Positions 1 through 8,710 are shown, numbered from the stretch's first letter. The stretch: 64,000 bases of DNA from Aggregatibacter aphrophilus ATCC 33389 (GCF_900636915.1 NZ_LR134327.1:1860001-1924000), one strand, 5' to 3'. The notes: a model not told the origin generated them from the sequence alone. Translations and numbers: made by a program.

Positions 1-691
1 GGGTGGTGTGATGACCACTTTAATTGAGAAAAACACGACGATTCCAACCAAAAAATCGCAAGTGTTCTCAACTGCGGAAGATAACCAAAGTGCGGTAACC
101 ATTCACGTGTTACAAGGTGAACGTAAACAGGCTTCTGCCAATAAATCTTTAGGTCAATTCAACCTTGAAGGCATCAACCCGGCGCCACGCGGTATGCCAC
201 AAATTGAAGTGACCTTCGACATCGACGCAGACGGTATCATCCATGTTTCTGCGAAAGACAAAGGCACAGGCAAAGAACAACAAATCACCATTAAAGCGTC
301 TTCCGGTTTAAGTGATGAAGAAATTCAACAAATGGTACGTGATGCTGAAGCGAACGCAGAGTCTGACCGTAAATTTGAAGAATTAGTACAAGCCCGCAAC
401 CAAGCAGATCACCTTGTACACAGCACCCGCAAACAATTAAGTGAAGCCGGTGACAATGTACCTGCCGCAGATCGTGCGGCTATCGAAAGCGCATTAAGCG
501 ACTTAGAAGCGGCTGCGAAAGGTGAAGATAAAGCGGTAATTGAAGCCAAACTTCAAGCCCTTGCCGAAGTTGCACAAAAACTTGCACAAACAGCACAACC
601 GCAAGGTGAGCCACAACAAGCTCAAAGTAACAGCAAATCGAATGACGATGTTGTTGATGCAGAGTTTGAAGAAGTGAAAGATAACAAGTAA
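1..691 (+). CDS. dnaK: Chaperone protein DnaK, 3' part (5' end outside window)
   Basis: This is the C-terminal part of the Hsp70 chaperone, which binds unfolded peptides in the cytoplasm in an ATP cycle driven by DnaJ and GrpE. The visible frame opens at base 2 inside the substrate-binding domain: the [20 protein letters not shown] stretch is the classic start of that beta-sandwich. The helical lid follows, then a Q/N-rich tail ending in the EFEEVKDNK type terminus that is typical of proteobacterial DnaK. No internal ATG should be taken as its start; the gene simply enters from the left. dnaJ follows 400 bases downstream, beyond a strong terminator. Confidence 0.97.
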   Translation, partial: GGVMTTLIEKNTTIPTKKSQVFSTAEDNQSAVTIHVLQGERKQASANKSLGQFNLEGINPAPRGMPQIEVTFDIDADGIIHVSAKDKGTGKEQQITIKASSGLSDEEIQQMVRDAEANAESDRKFEELVQARNQADHLVHSTRKQLSEAGDNVPAADRAAIESALSDLEAAAKGEDKAVIEAKLQALAEVAQKLAQTAQPQGEPQQAQSNSKSNDDVVDAEFEEVKDNK

Positions 692-708
692 TTGATTTGT
701 TAGATAAT

Positions 709-735
709 AAAGGGCGTATGATTACGCCCTTTTTG
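709..735 (+). terminator. Rho-independent terminator after dnaK
   Basis: A perfect 10-bp stem (AAAGGGCGTA / TACGCCCTTT) with a 4-base loop is followed by a T-run, 18 bases after the dnaK stop. It should uncouple much of dnaJ expression from dnaK. Confidence 0.9.
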
Positions 736-783
736 GCTATTTACCGATAAACAAAAAGGGCGGTTAATTTTTTGATTTTTTTA

Positions 784-853
784 TAGGGACAGACTTTATG
801 TCTATCCGGTATTGCGAATGTTATTGACAGGACAGGCATAAAGCCTATCCCTA
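784..853. repeat. Imperfect inverted repeat between dnaK and dnaJ
   Basis: Two 24-base arms (784-807 and 830-853) are about 80% complementary and separated by 22 bases. Each arm also holds a small hairpin of its own (AGACTTTATGTCT and AGGCATAAAGCCT). The rest of the 399-base dnaK-dnaJ gap contains the dnaK terminator, one uptake word near 877 and no gene that I can support. The element looks like a dispersed intergenic palindrome; its function is unknown. Confidence 0.6.
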
Positions 854-1090
854 CGATAAAAAACATTTCAATTTTTGACCGCACTTAAACTCCTCCTGAA
901 TCATCTCTTTATTGAAGAGAGAACAATTCGGAAAAGGAACAAAAATGGATTCCCTTCTTTTCCGCCTTTGTAGATTTGAATTTGTAGGAAAGTTTTACAT
1001 ATATGAGCCGAAATGAGTTCAAAAATTTCTGTAAAGCAAATTCAATGAAGCAAAGAAAAGTAACATAGAGACCAAAACGGAAACAACCTA

Positions 1091-2215
1091 ATGGCAAAAC
1101 AAGACTACTACGAACTTCTCGGCGTTTCTAAAAACGCCGATGAAAAAGAAATTAAGCGGGCATATAAAAAGCTCGCCATGCAATATCACCCGGATAGAAC
1201 CAAAGGGGATAAAGAGAAAGAAGAAAAATTCAAGGAAATCCAAGAAGCCTATGAAATTCTAAGCGATAAACAAAAACGCACAAATTATGACCAATACGGA
1301 CACGCCGCATTTGAACAAGGCTTTGGCTCCGGCGGTGGTTTTGGCGGTGCAGATTTTGGTGACATTTTTGGGGATATGTTCGGTGACATCTTTGGTGGTG
1401 GCGGACGTGGACGCCAACGTGTCGTGCGTGGTGATGACTTACGTTATGACCTTGAAATCACGCTTGAAGAAGCTGTAAAAGGCACAACCAAAGACATCAA
1501 AATTCATACTTTGGCGCCTTGTGAAACTTGCCATGGTACAGGTGCTGAAGCAGGTTCTAAAGTGGAAACCTGTCCACATTGTCACGGTTCCGGCCGCTTA
1601 CGTCGTCAACAAGGTTTCTTTGTGACTGAACAACCTTGTCATTTCTGTCATGGAAGCGGTAAGAAAATTGAAAAACCATGTAAAGCTTGTCACGGTGATG
1701 GCCGAGTAAACAAACTGAAAAATCTTTCTGTTAAAATCCCTGGGGGAGTGGACACCGGTAATCAATTACGCTTAAGCGGTGAAGGCGCAGCGGGTGAAAA
1801 CGGTGCGCCAGCAGGCGATTTATATGTAGTTATTCATGTTAAAAAACACCATATTTTTGAACGCGACGGTAGCAATCTTTATTGCGAGGTGCCGATTAGT
1901 TTCACTATGGCAGCGCTTGGTGGTGAAATTGAAGTGCCAACGTTAGATGGCAGAGTAAAACTTCGTATCCCGGAAGAAACCCAAACCGATAAATTGTTCC
2001 GTATGCGTAGCAAAGGTGTCACCTCAACTCGTAGCGGTTATACCGGTGATTTAATTTGTCGAATTGTTGTAGAAACACCGGTTAAATTAAACGAAGAACA
2101 AAAAGAATTATTACGTAAACTTGAAGAAAGTTTAGAAGGACAAACCAAACAACGCCCAAAATCTTCTAGTTTTTTAGACGGTGTAAAACGCTTCTTTGAT
2201 GATTTGACAAAGTAA
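1091..2215 (+). CDS. dnaJ: Chaperone protein DnaJ
   Basis: Hsp40 co-chaperone that delivers substrates to DnaK and stimulates its ATPase. The 374 residues match the family length. The J domain comes first with HPD at residues 33-35, then a Gly/Phe-rich linker (about 75-105). The zinc-binding region holds all four CxxCxGxG repeats ([32 protein letters not shown]), followed by the C-terminal substrate-binding domains. The ATG follows a weak GGAAAC-type ribosome site. The order dnaK-dnaJ is the usual heat-shock arrangement. Confidence 0.98.
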   Translation: MAKQDYYELLGVSKNADEKEIKRAYKKLAMQYHPDRTKGDKEKEEKFKEIQEAYEILSDKQKRTNYDQYGHAAFEQGFGSGGGFGGADFGDIFGDMFGDIFGGGGRGRQRVVRGDDLRYDLEITLEEAVKGTTKDIKIHTLAPCETCHGTGAEAGSKVETCPHCHGSGRLRRQQGFFVTEQPCHFCHGSGKKIEKPCKACHGDGRVNKLKNLSVKIPGGVDTGNQLRLSGEGAAGENGAPAGDLYVVIHVKKHHIFERDGSNLYCEVPISFTMAALGGEIEVPTLDGRVKLRIPEETQTDKLFRMRSKGVTSTRSGYTGDLICRIVVETPVKLNEEQKELLRKLEESLEGQTKQRPKSSSFLDGVKRFFDDLTK

Positions 2216-2311
2216 GATTGATAAAATTTAAAAGCAAAGTCCGGTAAAAATACTAAGAATTTCTACCGCACTTTTTTGTTAACAATAAAAAATTCAAATA
2301 CAAAAAAAAAA

Positions 2312-2338
2312 AAAAGACCGACGTTTTGTCGGTCTTTT
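2312..2338. terminator. Bidirectional terminator between dnaJ and the porin gene
   Basis: Perfect 11-bp stem AAAAGACCGAC / GTCGGTCTTTT with a 5-base loop, A-run on the left and T-run on the right. It serves the converging dnaJ (+) and porin (-) transcripts. A decayed uptake-word pair lies just upstream at about 2239-2275. Confidence 0.9.
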
Positions 2339-2356
2339 CAACGATATTTACTTAAA

Positions 2357-3400
2357 TTAGAAGAATACACGCAAACCCGCACCATAAATGTTTTCATTTA
2401 CACGGTTATCTTCATATTTATCAGTTGCACGAATATATGATACATAAGGAATTACATGTTTGTTAAGTTTATAATCAACATTTGCAACATAATGGTTCTT
2501 AATACGGTTTGGAACCTCAGAAGTTTGTTTTTCACTCTTGCGTTCCCATTGTAAACCAAATGTTGTAGGAATACCTGTAAGACCATTTAAGTCATATTTA
2601 GCTTCTAAGAAGATATACTTAGATCTATTTTTACTAGCTTCAGATCTATATTTTTCAACGCCTTGACCATAAGCAGCGCCTAATTTCAAGTCTCGCAATT
2701 GATAATGAGTTGCTAAGACCCAAGTATGATTCTTCTGATTAGTTTCAGAGCTTGTTACTGTATCAAATTGATCTACTGTATAAACTGCAGCGACATCAAA
2801 TTTGTGGTTATCAGCAATTTCATAATTATAAAACGCACCTACTTGGTAGCCATTTTTGTAACGGTTAGCGGTATATTTTTCAGCATTACCAAATAAATAA
2901 TCTACACCAAAGCTAAAGCCACTAAATTCAGCAGAACGGAAACTAACAGATTTGTCTGCACGAGTTATTAATGGGTTTAACGCTCCAGAATCATAGTATA
3001 AACTATCGCCTACAACGTCATCAGCTGTAGTTGACTGACGACCAAAACTTAATTTACCTACATTTTCAAAACCTAACCCGACAAATAATTTACGGGTTGT
3101 AGGATCCCCAAAGTCGTTTTTAGCTTTTTGTTTATTTTTGAGCGCTTCCCTTTCAAAACGCAATTCATAACCTGCGAATGCAGATAAGCCATTATTTAAG
3201 TCTTGAGATGCACTAATTTTGATACGGGAACCATCATTTACTAGGTCACCACGTTGATTCTTTCCTAATTTACCTAAGAAAATACGTAATGAACCACCAA
3301 GGTCAACTTTTGTACCATCTTGATTATAAACTGTTACGGCACTTGATGTGCCTGCTGCTGCCAAAGCAGCGATTGCTAATGCGATTACTGTCTTTTTCAT
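2357..3400 (-). CDS. ompP2: Outer membrane porin, P2-like
   Basis: A general diffusion porin of the Pasteurellaceae P2/OmpC-like family, exported to the outer membrane as a beta-barrel trimer. The 347-residue form starts with signal peptide MKKTVIALAIAALAAAG, and the mature part begins near AVTVYNQDGTKVDLGG, a standard porin first strand. The chain ends in phenylalanine (GLRVFF), the usual Bam recognition end. A second ATG lies three codons upstream (3409), but it abuts the AAGGA ribosome site. The ATG at 3400 has about 9 bases of spacing, so I chose it. The symbol is by family resemblance, not proven orthology. Confidence 0.88.
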   Translation of the reverse strand: MKKTVIALAIAALAAAGTSSAVTVYNQDGTKVDLGGSLRIFLGKLGKNQRGDLVNDGSRIKISASQDLNNGLSAFAGYELRFEREALKNKQKAKNDFGDPTTRKLFVGLGFENVGKLSFGRQSTTADDVVGDSLYYDSGALNPLITRADKSVSFRSAEFSGFSFGVDYLFGNAEKYTANRYKNGYQVGAFYNYEIADNHKFDVAAVYTVDQFDTVTSSETNQKNHTWVLATHYQLRDLKLGAAYGQGVEKYRSEASKNRSKYIFLEAKYDLNGLTGIPTTFGLQWERKSEKQTSEVPNRIKNHYVANVDYKLNKHVIPYVSYIRATDKYEDNRVNENIYGAGLRVFF

Positions 3401-3553
3401 AATCTTCATTCCTTTTCAGAAATAATTTGTTATTAGGGCAAAATTGAACTTTTCAATAAAATGAATAGTTCAAGCTACTTCTTTTGAAGTATGGCAATCT
3501 TGGCAAAGAAAAACTGGAGTGTCAACTGAAACTTCATTTTTTTCTCTCTATTT

Positions 3554-3569
3554 TCTGATACAGATCACA
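3554..3569 (-). promoter_or_regulatory. Candidate CRP site upstream of the porin gene
   Basis: On the minus strand TGTGATCTGTATCAGA matches the CRP pattern TGTGA-N6-TCACA with one mismatch. It lies about 150 bases upstream of the porin start. It could also serve the metC side, which ends at 3609. No binding evidence; this is a pattern match only. Confidence 0.45.
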
Positions 3570-3608
3570 ATTTTTGCCGAAAAATGTCTAATAAACACAT
3601 ATTTAATT

Positions 3609-4796
3609 CTAACTTAAGCGTTTAAATCCTGCTCTTAAATCTTCAATTAAATCATCCACATTTTCCAAACCAATATGTATGCGAATTAATGTTCCTTCTA
3701 ACTTCCGTTGTATATTCGGACGAATTTTCATTACTTCTTCTGGTTGATTATATAAAATCAAGGATTCAAAACCGCCCCATGAATAGGCAATTGTGAATAA
3801 TTCAAAATGATTCATAAAAATTCCAAGCTGTTTTTGTGTCAATTTTTGCTTTAATTCAAAAGAAAACAAACCGCTTGAACCGCTAAAATCCCGTTTAAAA
3901 AATGTATTACCGGGACAGCTTGGCAACGCGGGATGATACACAGCCTTAACTTCCGGTTGTTGTGCCAACCATTGTGCCACTTTTATGCTACTTTCTTCAT
4001 GTTGTTTCAAACGAATGTTGAGAGTACGTAGCCCGCGAATAGTAGTATATGCGCTGTCGGCATCCACCATCTGCCCCATTAAATAAGAATGTTCGCGCAA
4101 TTGGTCCCAGCAACGGGCGTTCGCAACTGCCGTGCCGATCATGACATCGGAATGACCAACTAAATACTTCGTGCCAGCCTGAATAGAAATATCAATCCCA
4201 TGTTCTAAAGCCTTGAACAATACACCGGCAGCCCATGTATTATCTATCATAATCACAATTTCCGGATTGATGTTACGCACGGCGGAAACAATTGCCGGAA
4301 TGTCAGCGACTTCCATGGTGAGAGAGCTTGGTGCTTCGAGAAATAAAACCTTTGTATTCGGTTGCACTAAATCGGCAATTTTGCCACCAATCATTGGATC
4401 ATAAAATGTCGTACTTACACCTAATTTTTTTAACACCACATTGCAAAAATCCTGCGTCGGCTCATAAGCAGCACCTGTCATTAGCACATGATCACCATTT
4501 TCCACAAAAGAAAGAATGCTATTTGTCACAGCAGCAGCACCACAAGGGTATAAATAGCAACCTGCCCCGCCCTCTAATTCTGTCATCGCATCTTGCAAAG
4601 CAAAATGGGTTAAGGTTCCACGGCGGCCATAAAAAAGCTCACCTTTAGCTCGATTAATGGTGGCATGCTTTTTATCTGCCAAACTATCAAACACGAGGGA
4701 AGAGGCACGTTGTACAACCGGGTTGACTGAACCTTGGGTGTAGCGTTTTTTTCTTCCAACGTGCACTAAGGTGGTGGCTAATGATTTTGTTAACAT
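3609..4796 (-). CDS. metC: Cystathionine beta-lyase
   Basis: PLP enzyme of the Cys/Met metabolism (gamma-family) fold that cleaves cystathionine to homocysteine, ammonia and pyruvate in methionine synthesis. The 395-residue length is that of MetC. The PLP lysine is K210 in the [11 protein letters not shown] motif, and the cofactor-anchoring stretch IDNTWAAG precedes it, as in MetC. SWGGFESL near the C-terminus is another family signature. It is monocistronic: the porin lies downstream on the same strand and pgsA diverges upstream. No MetJ box (AGACGTCT repeats) was seen in the 190-base upstream gap. Confidence 0.93.
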   Translation of the reverse strand: MLTKSLATTLVHVGRKKRYTQGSVNPVVQRASSLVFDSLADKKHATINRAKGELFYGRRGTLTHFALQDAMTELEGGAGCYLYPCGAAAVTNSILSFVENGDHVLMTGAAYEPTQDFCNVVLKKLGVSTTFYDPMIGGKIADLVQPNTKVLFLEAPSSLTMEVADIPAIVSAVRNINPEIVIMIDNTWAAGVLFKALEHGIDISIQAGTKYLVGHSDVMIGTAVANARCWDQLREHSYLMGQMVDADSAYTTIRGLRTLNIRLKQHEESSIKVAQWLAQQPEVKAVYHPALPSCPGNTFFKRDFSGSSGLFSFELKQKLTQKQLGIFMNHFELFTIAYSWGGFESLILYNQPEEVMKIRPNIQRKLEGTLIRIHIGLENVDDLIEDLRAGFKRLS

Positions 4797-4985
4797 GGTT
4801 ATATCCTATTAAAATTGAGAGAAATTTATTGAAAAGTGCGGTCATTTTTTCGTGTAAAAAATATTAACGCTAATTTTGTCTCTGCACTAGTTTCTTTTTA
4901 CGCAAATTTACTCATGAGGCATTTAAAAATCGCTAAATCTGATTTAGAATACCCCTACAATTCATTCTTGGTTAGAACGCGAATC

Positions 4986-5543
4986 ATGAAATTAAACATC
5001 CCTATTTTTCTGACGATATTTCGAGTTATTTTAATTCCTTTTTTCATTATTGCTTTCTATCTTCCCTTTGATTGGGCTCCTTTTTTAACCACGTTTATTT
5101 TTTTCATTGCCGGCGTCACAGATTGGCTTGACGGCTATCTTGCACGTAAATGGAAACAAACCACCAGTTTCGGCGCATTTTTAGATCCGGTGGCAGATAA
5201 AGTAATGGTGGTTGCGGGGTTGGTATTAGTGGTGGAATATAATCATACCTTTTGGATTACTTTGCCGGCCATTGTAGTGATTTCCCGAGAAATTATCATT
5301 TCCGCCTTGCGCGAATGGATGGCTGAATTAGGCAGTCGTAGTAAAGTAGCAGTGTCTTGGTTGGGTAAGGTCAAAACCACATCACAAATGTTAGCGCTGG
5401 GCGGCTTATTATGGCGTTACAACATCTATATGGAAGTAGCTGCCATTATCCTACTTTATATCGCAGCCATTTTAACAATTTGGTCTATGCTGCAATACTT
5501 AATTGCAGCTAAAGATAGCCTGTTAGAAGATTTACGCAAATAA
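4986..5543 (+). CDS. pgsA: CDP-diacylglycerol--glycerol-3-phosphate 3-phosphatidyltransferase
   Basis: Inner-membrane enzyme for the committed step of phosphatidylglycerol synthesis. From the ATG at 4986 it has 185 residues, matching E. coli PgsA (about 182). The CDP-alcohol phosphatidyltransferase motif is complete: DG-x2-AR-x8-G-x3-D-x3-D in [20 protein letters not shown] and the following residues. Several hydrophobic helices flank it. The open frame extends 50 codons upstream, but that part is not PgsA-like, so the start with the [13 protein letters not shown] membrane segment is preferred. An uptake word follows the stop. Confidence 0.95.
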   Translation: MKLNIPIFLTIFRVILIPFFIIAFYLPFDWAPFLTTFIFFIAGVTDWLDGYLARKWKQTTSFGAFLDPVADKVMVVAGLVLVVEYNHTFWITLPAIVVISREIIISALREWMAELGSRSKVAVSWLGKVKTTSQMLALGGLLWRYNIYMEVAAIILLYIAAILTIWSMLQYLIAAKDSLLEDLRK

Positions 5544-5644
5544 AGTGCGGTTGATTTTCAGTTTGTTTTTAAAAGTTTCTCAACTGTAGAACAATTTGAA
5601 TTGAATTTTTTTTAAGCAATTAAATAAATTTTTAAAATTTCCGT

Positions 5645-5672
5645 TTGACTCGTCATAATAAATCAGTAAAAT
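5645..5672 (+). promoter_or_regulatory. Sigma70 promoter of the tRNA cluster
   Basis: TTGACT (5645-5650) and TAAAAT (5667-5672) are separated by 16 bases, ending 33 bases before tRNA-Gly. This is the only good promoter seen ahead of the three tRNAs. Confidence 0.7.
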
Positions 5673-5705
5673 GCACCACGTTGTTTAGCACTGCTAAATG
5701 ACGAT

Positions 5706-5781
<76 letters not shown>

Positions 5782-5782
5782 A

Positions 5783-5869
5783 GCCCGAGTGGTGGAATCG
5801 GTAGACACAAGGGATTTAAAATCCCTCGCCTTTCGAGGCGTGCCAGTTCAAGTCTGGCCTCGGGCACCA
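5783..5869 (+). tRNA. tRNA-Leu (anticodon TAA)
   Basis: 87-base type II tRNA with a long variable arm (CGCCTTTCGAGGCG), acceptor GCCCGAG/CTCGGGC, encoded CCA, and anticodon loop TTTAAAA with TAA at 5817-5819. It starts one base after tRNA-Gly, so both come from one transcript. Confidence 0.97.
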
Positions 5870-5918
5870 TTTAATACTCTTCTTTAGTTTATTAAATCCC
5901 CCTTCAAATCATATCGTC

Positions 5919-5994
5919 GGGTCGTTAGCTCAGTCGGTAGAGCAGCGGACTTTTAATCCGTTGGTCGAAGGTTCGAATCCTTCACGACCCACCA
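5919..5994 (+). tRNA. tRNA-Lys (anticodon TTT)
   Basis: 76-base cloverleaf with acceptor GGGTCGT/ACGACCC, encoded CCA, and anticodon TTT at 5952-5954. It is the last tRNA of the cluster, and an AT-rich accessory segment begins directly beyond it. Confidence 0.97.
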
Positions 5995-6086
5995 ACTAGT
6001 TTAATTTGCTCATAGTTAAAGTTTCTTATCTAAATCTACTTTTTGTTTTGTGTTTTTCTTTTTTATACTTGAACTAATATAGCGGG

Positions 6087-6914
6087 TTACCGAAGCTCTA
6101 ATCCTGTTGCGTTATACCAAAGAAAGCCATTTTTATTTGTATACTCATCAATTTTTTTCGAAAGTTCTTCACTTGCATGATATTCAAGTAAATAGACAGA
6201 TAGTCCATAAGCTTTAACATCTGTAAGATATTTTTGAAAATAGGCAGTTTCTATCTCTCGTTGAATTCCATACGTTCCGTTCTCAAAATTAATAGTGGTG
6301 AAAACGCTTTCTTGGTTAATACCATCAATTAAGACCATATTTTGCTCAATGCATTTTTTCACAAAAAGATCCCCTCCATTAATAATAAGTGGAATATTAT
6401 AATGTCGAAGCCCACCTAAAATCTCCACAAGCCCCTGAAATATTTCATCTGTATGATAATGATAATAAATATCTGCATTATCAAGAAAAAAACCATCCAT
6501 CCCCATATCTGCGTACTTTTTTCCTAGTTCATTAATGATAAAATGTTGCCATACAGGAGAAGACACATCAATCCATCGCTCATCCGGCCAAGTTTCATAA
6601 ATATCAAACATTATTGATCGAAAACGATAATAATATGGGCGGTACTCCTCAATTGCACCAATATTAATATATCCATATACGGTTTTTCCTGAGGCATGTA
6701 GCTTCTCAATCTGTGAAGCTTCAAACATAGCAGGTTCAATAACAACAATATCGTATGCCTGTAATTTATCTTCTTCGTCCCCATTAATACCAATAAATAC
6801 ACCGTAGTTACTCTTTTTTAAATCTAAGGGGAGCGCGTCAACTATACTGGAAAAAGGTATCAAGAGAATAAAAAATCTACTACAGAATTTTAAAAATCTA
6901 ATATTGCTTATCAA
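6087..6914 (-). CDS. Exported GH114-like (endo-alpha-1,4-polygalactosaminidase-like) glycosidase
   Basis: Predicted exported TIM-barrel glycosidase of the GH114/COG3868 type. The first ~27 residues form a signal peptide ending near VDA. Family-like blocks follow: GYINIGAIEEYRPYY, then WPDERWIDV, then GMDGFFLDNADIY with the paired acidic residues expected at the active site. The start is TTG at 6914: an AAAGGA ribosome site lies 8 bases upstream, and no in-frame ATG would keep the signal peptide. Known relatives hydrolyse alpha-1,4 galactosamine polymers; the substrate here is not shown by the sequence. It stands alone in AT-rich DNA without uptake words, beyond tRNA-Lys, which suggests acquisition. 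Confidence 0.72.
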   Translation of the reverse strand: MISNIRFLKFCSRFFILLIPFSSIVDALPLDLKKSNYGVFIGINGDEEDKLQAYDIVVIEPAMFEASQIEKLHASGKTVYGYINIGAIEEYRPYYYRFRSIMFDIYETWPDERWIDVSSPVWQHFIINELGKKYADMGMDGFFLDNADIYYHYHTDEIFQGLVEILGGLRHYNIPLIINGGDLFVKKCIEQNMVLIDGINQESVFTTINFENGTYGIQREIETAYFQKYLTDVKAYGLSVYLLEYHASEELSKKIDEYTNKNGFLWYNATGLELR

Positions 6915-6994
6915 TTCAATAATCCTTTATTAAAAAATTACAGAGAAATTTGAAATAACATTGTCAATAATTAAATCTAACACTGGAATAAATC

Positions 6995-7019
6995 ATTTGA
7001 TCTATAACTTAGATCAAAT
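6995..7019. promoter_or_regulatory. Perfect 25-base palindrome, candidate operator
   Basis: Arms ATTTGATCTA and TAGATCAAAT (10 bp, perfect) flank TAACT in the 183-base gap between the divergent GH114-like and DUF302 genes. The half-site resembles FNR/CRP half-sites, but the spacing fits neither (FNR needs TTGAT-N4-ATCAA). It is probably the operator of another dimeric regulator. Confidence 0.5.
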
Positions 7020-7097
7020 TGATTTTATATATTTCAACAATAATTGATAACTATATCAATAAAATATAGAATAAAATAAAAAATCTAGGAGGTACTT

Positions 7098-7595
7098 ATG
7101 AAATTGAAATTTTTAGCATTAACAATGGTTACTATATTTTCAACAGGAAATGTTCAAGCTATTCCTGATACCGAAAGCCGTCACTCTAGTAGCTATTTAA
7201 TGGGAATTAATAACCCATATTTGCAAACATTTAAAAGCAAATATTCTGCCGAAGATAGTATTTTAAAAATAAAACAGGTTTTAGGTAACAATAACATAAA
7301 AGTATTTAGTATAATAGATCACCAAGCTGCAGCAAAGGAAGTAGGTTTGGATATGCTGTTTTCAAGTGTAGTGATTTTTGGAAAACCGCAATTAGGTACT
7401 CCAATGATGATTGAATCCCCAACTTTAGCAATTGATTTACCATTAAAAGCTTTAGTATGGGAAAGCAATCAAGGAGAAATATTCGTGAGTTTAAATAAAC
7501 CCAAAATCATAGCTGAGAAGCACAATATCGATCAAAGAAACGTAGAAAAGATGGATGGCTTAGTGAAATTAATAAGTGAAAGTGTTACTAAATAA
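7098..7595 (+). CDS. Exported DUF302 family protein
   Basis: A 165-residue protein with an N-terminal signal peptide (MKLKFLALTMVTIFSTGNVQA). The DUF302 core includes the hallmark FGKPQLGTPMM stretch around residues 96-106, followed by IESPTLAIDLPLKALVWE. The family's biochemical role is unclear; members are often found near redox or reactive-chlorine response genes. A strong ribosome site (AGGAGG at 7087-7092) fits the ATG at 7098. It converges with a DUF417 membrane protein, which is suggestive of a shared role in envelope oxidative stress, but that link is inference. Confidence 0.82.
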   Translation: MKLKFLALTMVTIFSTGNVQAIPDTESRHSSSYLMGINNPYLQTFKSKYSAEDSILKIKQVLGNNNIKVFSIIDHQAAAKEVGLDMLFSSVVIFGKPQLGTPMMIESPTLAIDLPLKALVWESNQGEIFVSLNKPKIIAEKHNIDQRNVEKMDGLVKLISESVTK

Positions 7596-7614
7596 TTTTG
7601 TAAATACTAACTAA

Positions 7615-7647
7615 TAAGTTCGCTTAAACAACAGCGAACTTACTTTT
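7615..7647. terminator. Bidirectional terminator between DUF302 and DUF417 genes
   Basis: 10-bp perfect stem TAAGTTCGCT / AGCGAACTTA with an 8-base loop and CTTTT after the right arm. It sits between convergent genes. Confidence 0.75.
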
Positions 7648-7652
7648 AATTA

Positions 7653-8075
7653 TTATTTACTGAGCAAAGTTTTCTTTAAATCATACTTTAATAAAACCAA
7701 ACCAGAACCAATTAATATAATATCTTTAACAATAAAACTATTCAATCCAATTTGAGGGATAAGGCTCAATGTCACTACACCAAGAGAGATAGTAAAAAGG
7801 CTACCCAATACACCAAACTTTGGTTTGAAAAAACCAATGGTAAGAAAAATATAATTAATGCTTTCAATCGCCCCTAAAAGATAGCTGGTTCCATAAAACC
7901 CTAAATAGTCATACAGGAAATTGAGCCATGTTGAAGATATTAAAGATTTCAATGCCTCGACTTCGAAATCAAACCATTTATAATTACCAAATAACGCAAT
8001 AATAAAAACAACTGAAAATCTTAGTAAAACAACATCAACATCAGAAAAACAAAATTTTCTAACAAATTCTTTCAT
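7653..8075 (-). CDS. DUF417 (YkgB/RclC-like) inner-membrane protein
   Basis: A 140-residue polytopic protein with about four hydrophobic helices (near residues 17-35, 65-83, 88-110 and 116-133). The family traits are GNYKWFDFEVEALKSLI in the first third and VVTLSLIP later, as in the DUF417 family that includes E. coli RclC of the reactive-chlorine response. It is shorter than RclC (about 197 residues), lacking the insert after the first helix. Two ATGs are possible. The one at 8075 has GGAG 7 bases upstream, while the one at 8081 is too close. It follows the small exported protein gene on the same strand. Confidence 0.75.
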   Translation of the reverse strand: MKEFVRKFCFSDVDVVLLRFSVVFIIALFGNYKWFDFEVEALKSLISSTWLNFLYDYLGFYGTSYLLGAIESINYIFLTIGFFKPKFGVLGSLFTISLGVVTLSLIPQIGLNSFIVKDIILIGSGLVLLKYDLKKTLLSK

Positions 8076-8099
8076 ATACATTCTCCATATACAAATAAT

Positions 8100-8124
8100 G
8101 GCTTACCATATTTCATGGTAAGCC
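8100..8124 (-). other. Intercistronic hairpin
   Basis: Perfect 10-bp stem GGCTTACCAT / ATGGTAAGCC with a 5-base loop, between the small exported protein gene and the DUF417 gene of the same transcript. It has no T-run, so it looks more like an mRNA-stabilising or partial attenuating hairpin than a full terminator. Confidence 0.6.
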
Positions 8125-8132
8125 TAAGAAAA

Positions 8133-8342
8133 TCACTTATCTCCTCTCATCCGTTTATCATACTCTCTAACAATTGAATTATGAGAATTCATATTTGCTG
8201 AACTATCTTTCATTTTATGACTAATCTCTTGATTAATATTGTATGAATGCATCATAACTTTTTCCATATTTGCTGTATTAGCGGATGCTAATGATGCAAT
8301 AGAAAATGCAAATACACCTGTTAATAATTTAATTCTTTTCAT
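8133..8342 (-). CDS. Small exported protein of unknown function
   Basis: A 69-residue protein with a clear signal peptide (MKRIKLLTGVFAFSIASLASA), leaving a mature chain of about 48 residues that is rich in Met, Ser, Asn and charged residues and has no cysteine. I do not recognise the family. An AAGGAG ribosome site is correctly placed before the ATG. It is the first gene of a likely two-gene unit with the DUF417 membrane protein. Met-rich periplasmic peptides can act as oxidant sinks or metal binders, but nothing here proves that. Confidence 0.7.
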   Translation of the reverse strand: MKRIKLLTGVFAFSIASLASANTANMEKVMMHSYNINQEISHKMKDSSANMNSHNSIVREYDKRMRGDK

Positions 8343-8710
8343 AATGAACTCCTTAATCTTAATATTATTTAAAAATCAAAATGTTTCTCGTTTGTTAAAC
8401 GAGCATATAAAGTGAAAAAGTCATAACAAACTCCCACACATGTAATATTAGACGGTGGAACTTTTATTTTCTTACAACAAATTTTAAAATTAAACTAAAG
8501 AATAAAACAAACATCTCTATTACCACTATTATATAAAAACATATTGATAACAAACTTTCTAAGTTTAAATAGATATTTAATAACCAAAACCTATTTCATC
8601 CATTGTCCTTACAAATTAATTTTATTGATTTAAATCATATATTTCCCCTTGAATTTAACTGATAATCTGCTCCTGTAATTTAATTTATTTTTTAATGTTG
8701 GAGCATAATT
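8343..8710. other. Intergenic region with divergent promoters
   Basis: 368 AT-rich bases between the small exported protein gene (-) and the peroxidase (+). It holds a 7-bp inverted repeat CTCGTTT-GTT-AAACGAG at 8387-8403, near the minus-strand start and a possible operator for that unit, and the FNR-like promoter of the peroxidase at 8625-8666. I see no further gene. Confidence 0.5.
8625..8638 (+). promoter_or_regulatory. FNR-like box of the quinol peroxidase gene
   Basis: TTGATTTAAATCAT matches TTGAT-N4-ATCAA with one mismatch. A -10-like GATAAT lies at 8661-8666. A transcription start near 8673 puts the box centre at about -41.5, the class II activator position, which predicts anaerobic or microaerobic induction. 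Confidence 0.65.

Noticed and set aside
909..1097. 62-codon minus-strand frame in the dnaK-dnaJ gap
   Set aside because: No ribosome site, overlaps the dnaJ start, and low-complexity hydrophobic/aromatic content without family resemblance.
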